This document shows positions 63,416-64,000 of a DNA stretch of 64,000 nt, piece after piece. A program made the position numbers and the translations under genes. Below the pieces are notes generated by a model. That model did no database searches. It was not told the origin of the DNA and worked only from the letters and a program-made list of their open reading frames with translations. Source of the DNA: Gammaproteobacteria bacterium (GTDB lineage: Bacteria; Pseudomonadota; Gammaproteobacteria; Thiohalomonadales; Thiohalomonadaceae); contig JALOAT010000001.1 of the NCBI GenBank assembly GCA_023228645.1, positions 62,001 through 126,000 of the forward strand. Direction: 5' to 3'. The first letter of the stretch is position 1. Each line of letters starts with the position of its first letter.

Positions 63416-63419
63416 ATAA

Positions 63420-63794
63420 ATGGATTTAACAGACGTTTTTGATATACCTAATATTGATTCAGAAATCCTTCATTTACCAGAATCTGATAACAGTCATGAA
63501 TGTAGTAAAGAAGAACTTGAAGATTTAGATCTTGATGATACTGATGTAATTGTATCGAAAAAACATATGCGCCGCAATCCTTCTAAACCTCCTATAGCTA
63601 ATTATCTAGACGGCTCTTCTCTTTATATGCCTTCTATGGAAATAACAGATCTTACTTCTGCTTTTGAAAAAGATATGTATGTGGTCTATAAAGCTGAAAC
63701 AATGATTCTAGCTCAGACTAGAGACTTCCATATTCTTCAATATACATTTGAAGCGAGTGTCGAGAATAACTATTTAATTAAACTAATGGAGTAA
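63420..63794 (+). CDS. Small acidic unknown protein
   Basis: The 124-residue protein has an acidic, probably disordered N-terminus (SDNSHECSKEELEDLDLDDT) followed by a basic patch (VSKKHMRRNPSKPP) and a short globular end. Third in the small-gene operon, 4 bases after the previous stop. No family recognised. Confidence 0.5.
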   Translation: MDLTDVFDIPNIDSEILHLPESDNSHECSKEELEDLDLDDTDVIVSKKHMRRNPSKPPIANYLDGSSLYMPSMEITDLTSAFEKDMYVVYKAETMILAQTRDFHILQYTFEASVENNYLIKLME

Positions 63795-63801
63795 ATACCT
63801 A

Positions 63802-64000
63802 ATGATCCATTTAGATAAGTGTTGGGAGATTAATCCTTGTAGCACTTTTGACTTTATGTCATCAAAGACGGAAGAACTCCATAACGGATTAATTAGACAA
63901 GTTAGATTTGACGAAGGTAATTATGACAACGAAGAAATGACAGAAAGTAACTATTTGAGTCATCGTAATCCCTTGAGTTTTTACTTAGATCATGCTGTGG
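63802..64000 (+). CDS. Start of a gene running off the window
   Basis: ATG 63802 opens a frame that stays open to the window end (66 residues visible: MIHLDKCWEINPCSTFDFMS, ending FYLDHAV). It follows the previous stop by 7 bases in the same small-gene operon. Nothing in the visible part identifies it. Confidence 0.5.
   Translation, partial: MIHLDKCWEINPCSTFDFMSSKTEELHNGLIRQVRFDEGNYDNEEMTESNYLSHRNPLSFYLDHAV

Overview
The window looks like part of the genome of a jumbo myovirus of the phiKZ-like group (Chimalliviridae-type phages) infecting a Gram-negative host. It is AT-rich, and almost all of it is coding, with strand switches every few genes. The diagnostic genes, identified by motif reading, are: a multi-piece, bacterial-type RNA polymerase (beta-prime N-terminal piece ending at the catalytic DxDGD motif, a large beta piece, and a probable separate beta C-terminal piece); a 2.2-thousand-residue tail protein with a lytic transglycosylase domain (phiKZ gp181-like) next to the polymerase genes; a prohead protease; a portal; a central spike; and a UvsX/RecA-like ATPase. 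A lipoprotein o-spanin paired with an i-spanin argues for a host with an outer membrane. No tRNA gene, CRISPR array or insertion sequence was seen.

Layout. 1-9.5 kb: end of a membrane protein gene, a small membrane protein, portal (minus), two virion proteins, RuvC-type resolvase, i-spanin/o-spanin, a holin-like protein and small genes. 9.5-22.5 kb: spike (minus), SbcC/Rad50-like ATPase, unknown genes, then a minus-strand block with the probable RNAP beta C-terminal piece, a SLOG-like protein and the UvsX-like ATPase; a glycine-rich adhesin. 22.5-25 kb: small, probably early genes. 25-45.4 kb: virion core block with tail proteins, giant tail transglycosylase, RNAP beta-prime and beta genes, head proteins and prohead protease. 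45.4-59 kb: a long receptor-binding/tail-fibre locus with repeat-rich fibres, Kelch-like propellers and glycine-rich adhesins. 59-64 kb: RNase H protein and small unknown genes, the last running off the window.

Two points stand out. First, both large RNAP genes are interrupted by ORF-less group I introns, each placed inside the most conserved motif of its subunit; the P/Q/R/S elements are visible and P7 covaries between the two. Splicing restores DGD-RMSFN in beta-prime and YDD-GKRVSFIG in beta. Second, the fibre locus shows signs of active diversification: several small genes share an MSK(D/E)xL(I/V) leader, one glycine-rich adhesin is broken at a perfect triple ATTGACT repeat (losing one copy restores the frame), a Kelch-like gene is out of frame with its leader, and a decayed 3-prime end of an adhesin lies between genes.

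Regulation: at least seven intergenic sites resemble TATTTCAATnACATATmACT and stand before small non-virion genes (candidate early promoters). Many gene ends, especially convergent ones, carry palindromes of the form GCATAAATA-(stem)-TATTTATGC, which look like bidirectional terminators. All homologies are from memory of families and by eye; no search was run.
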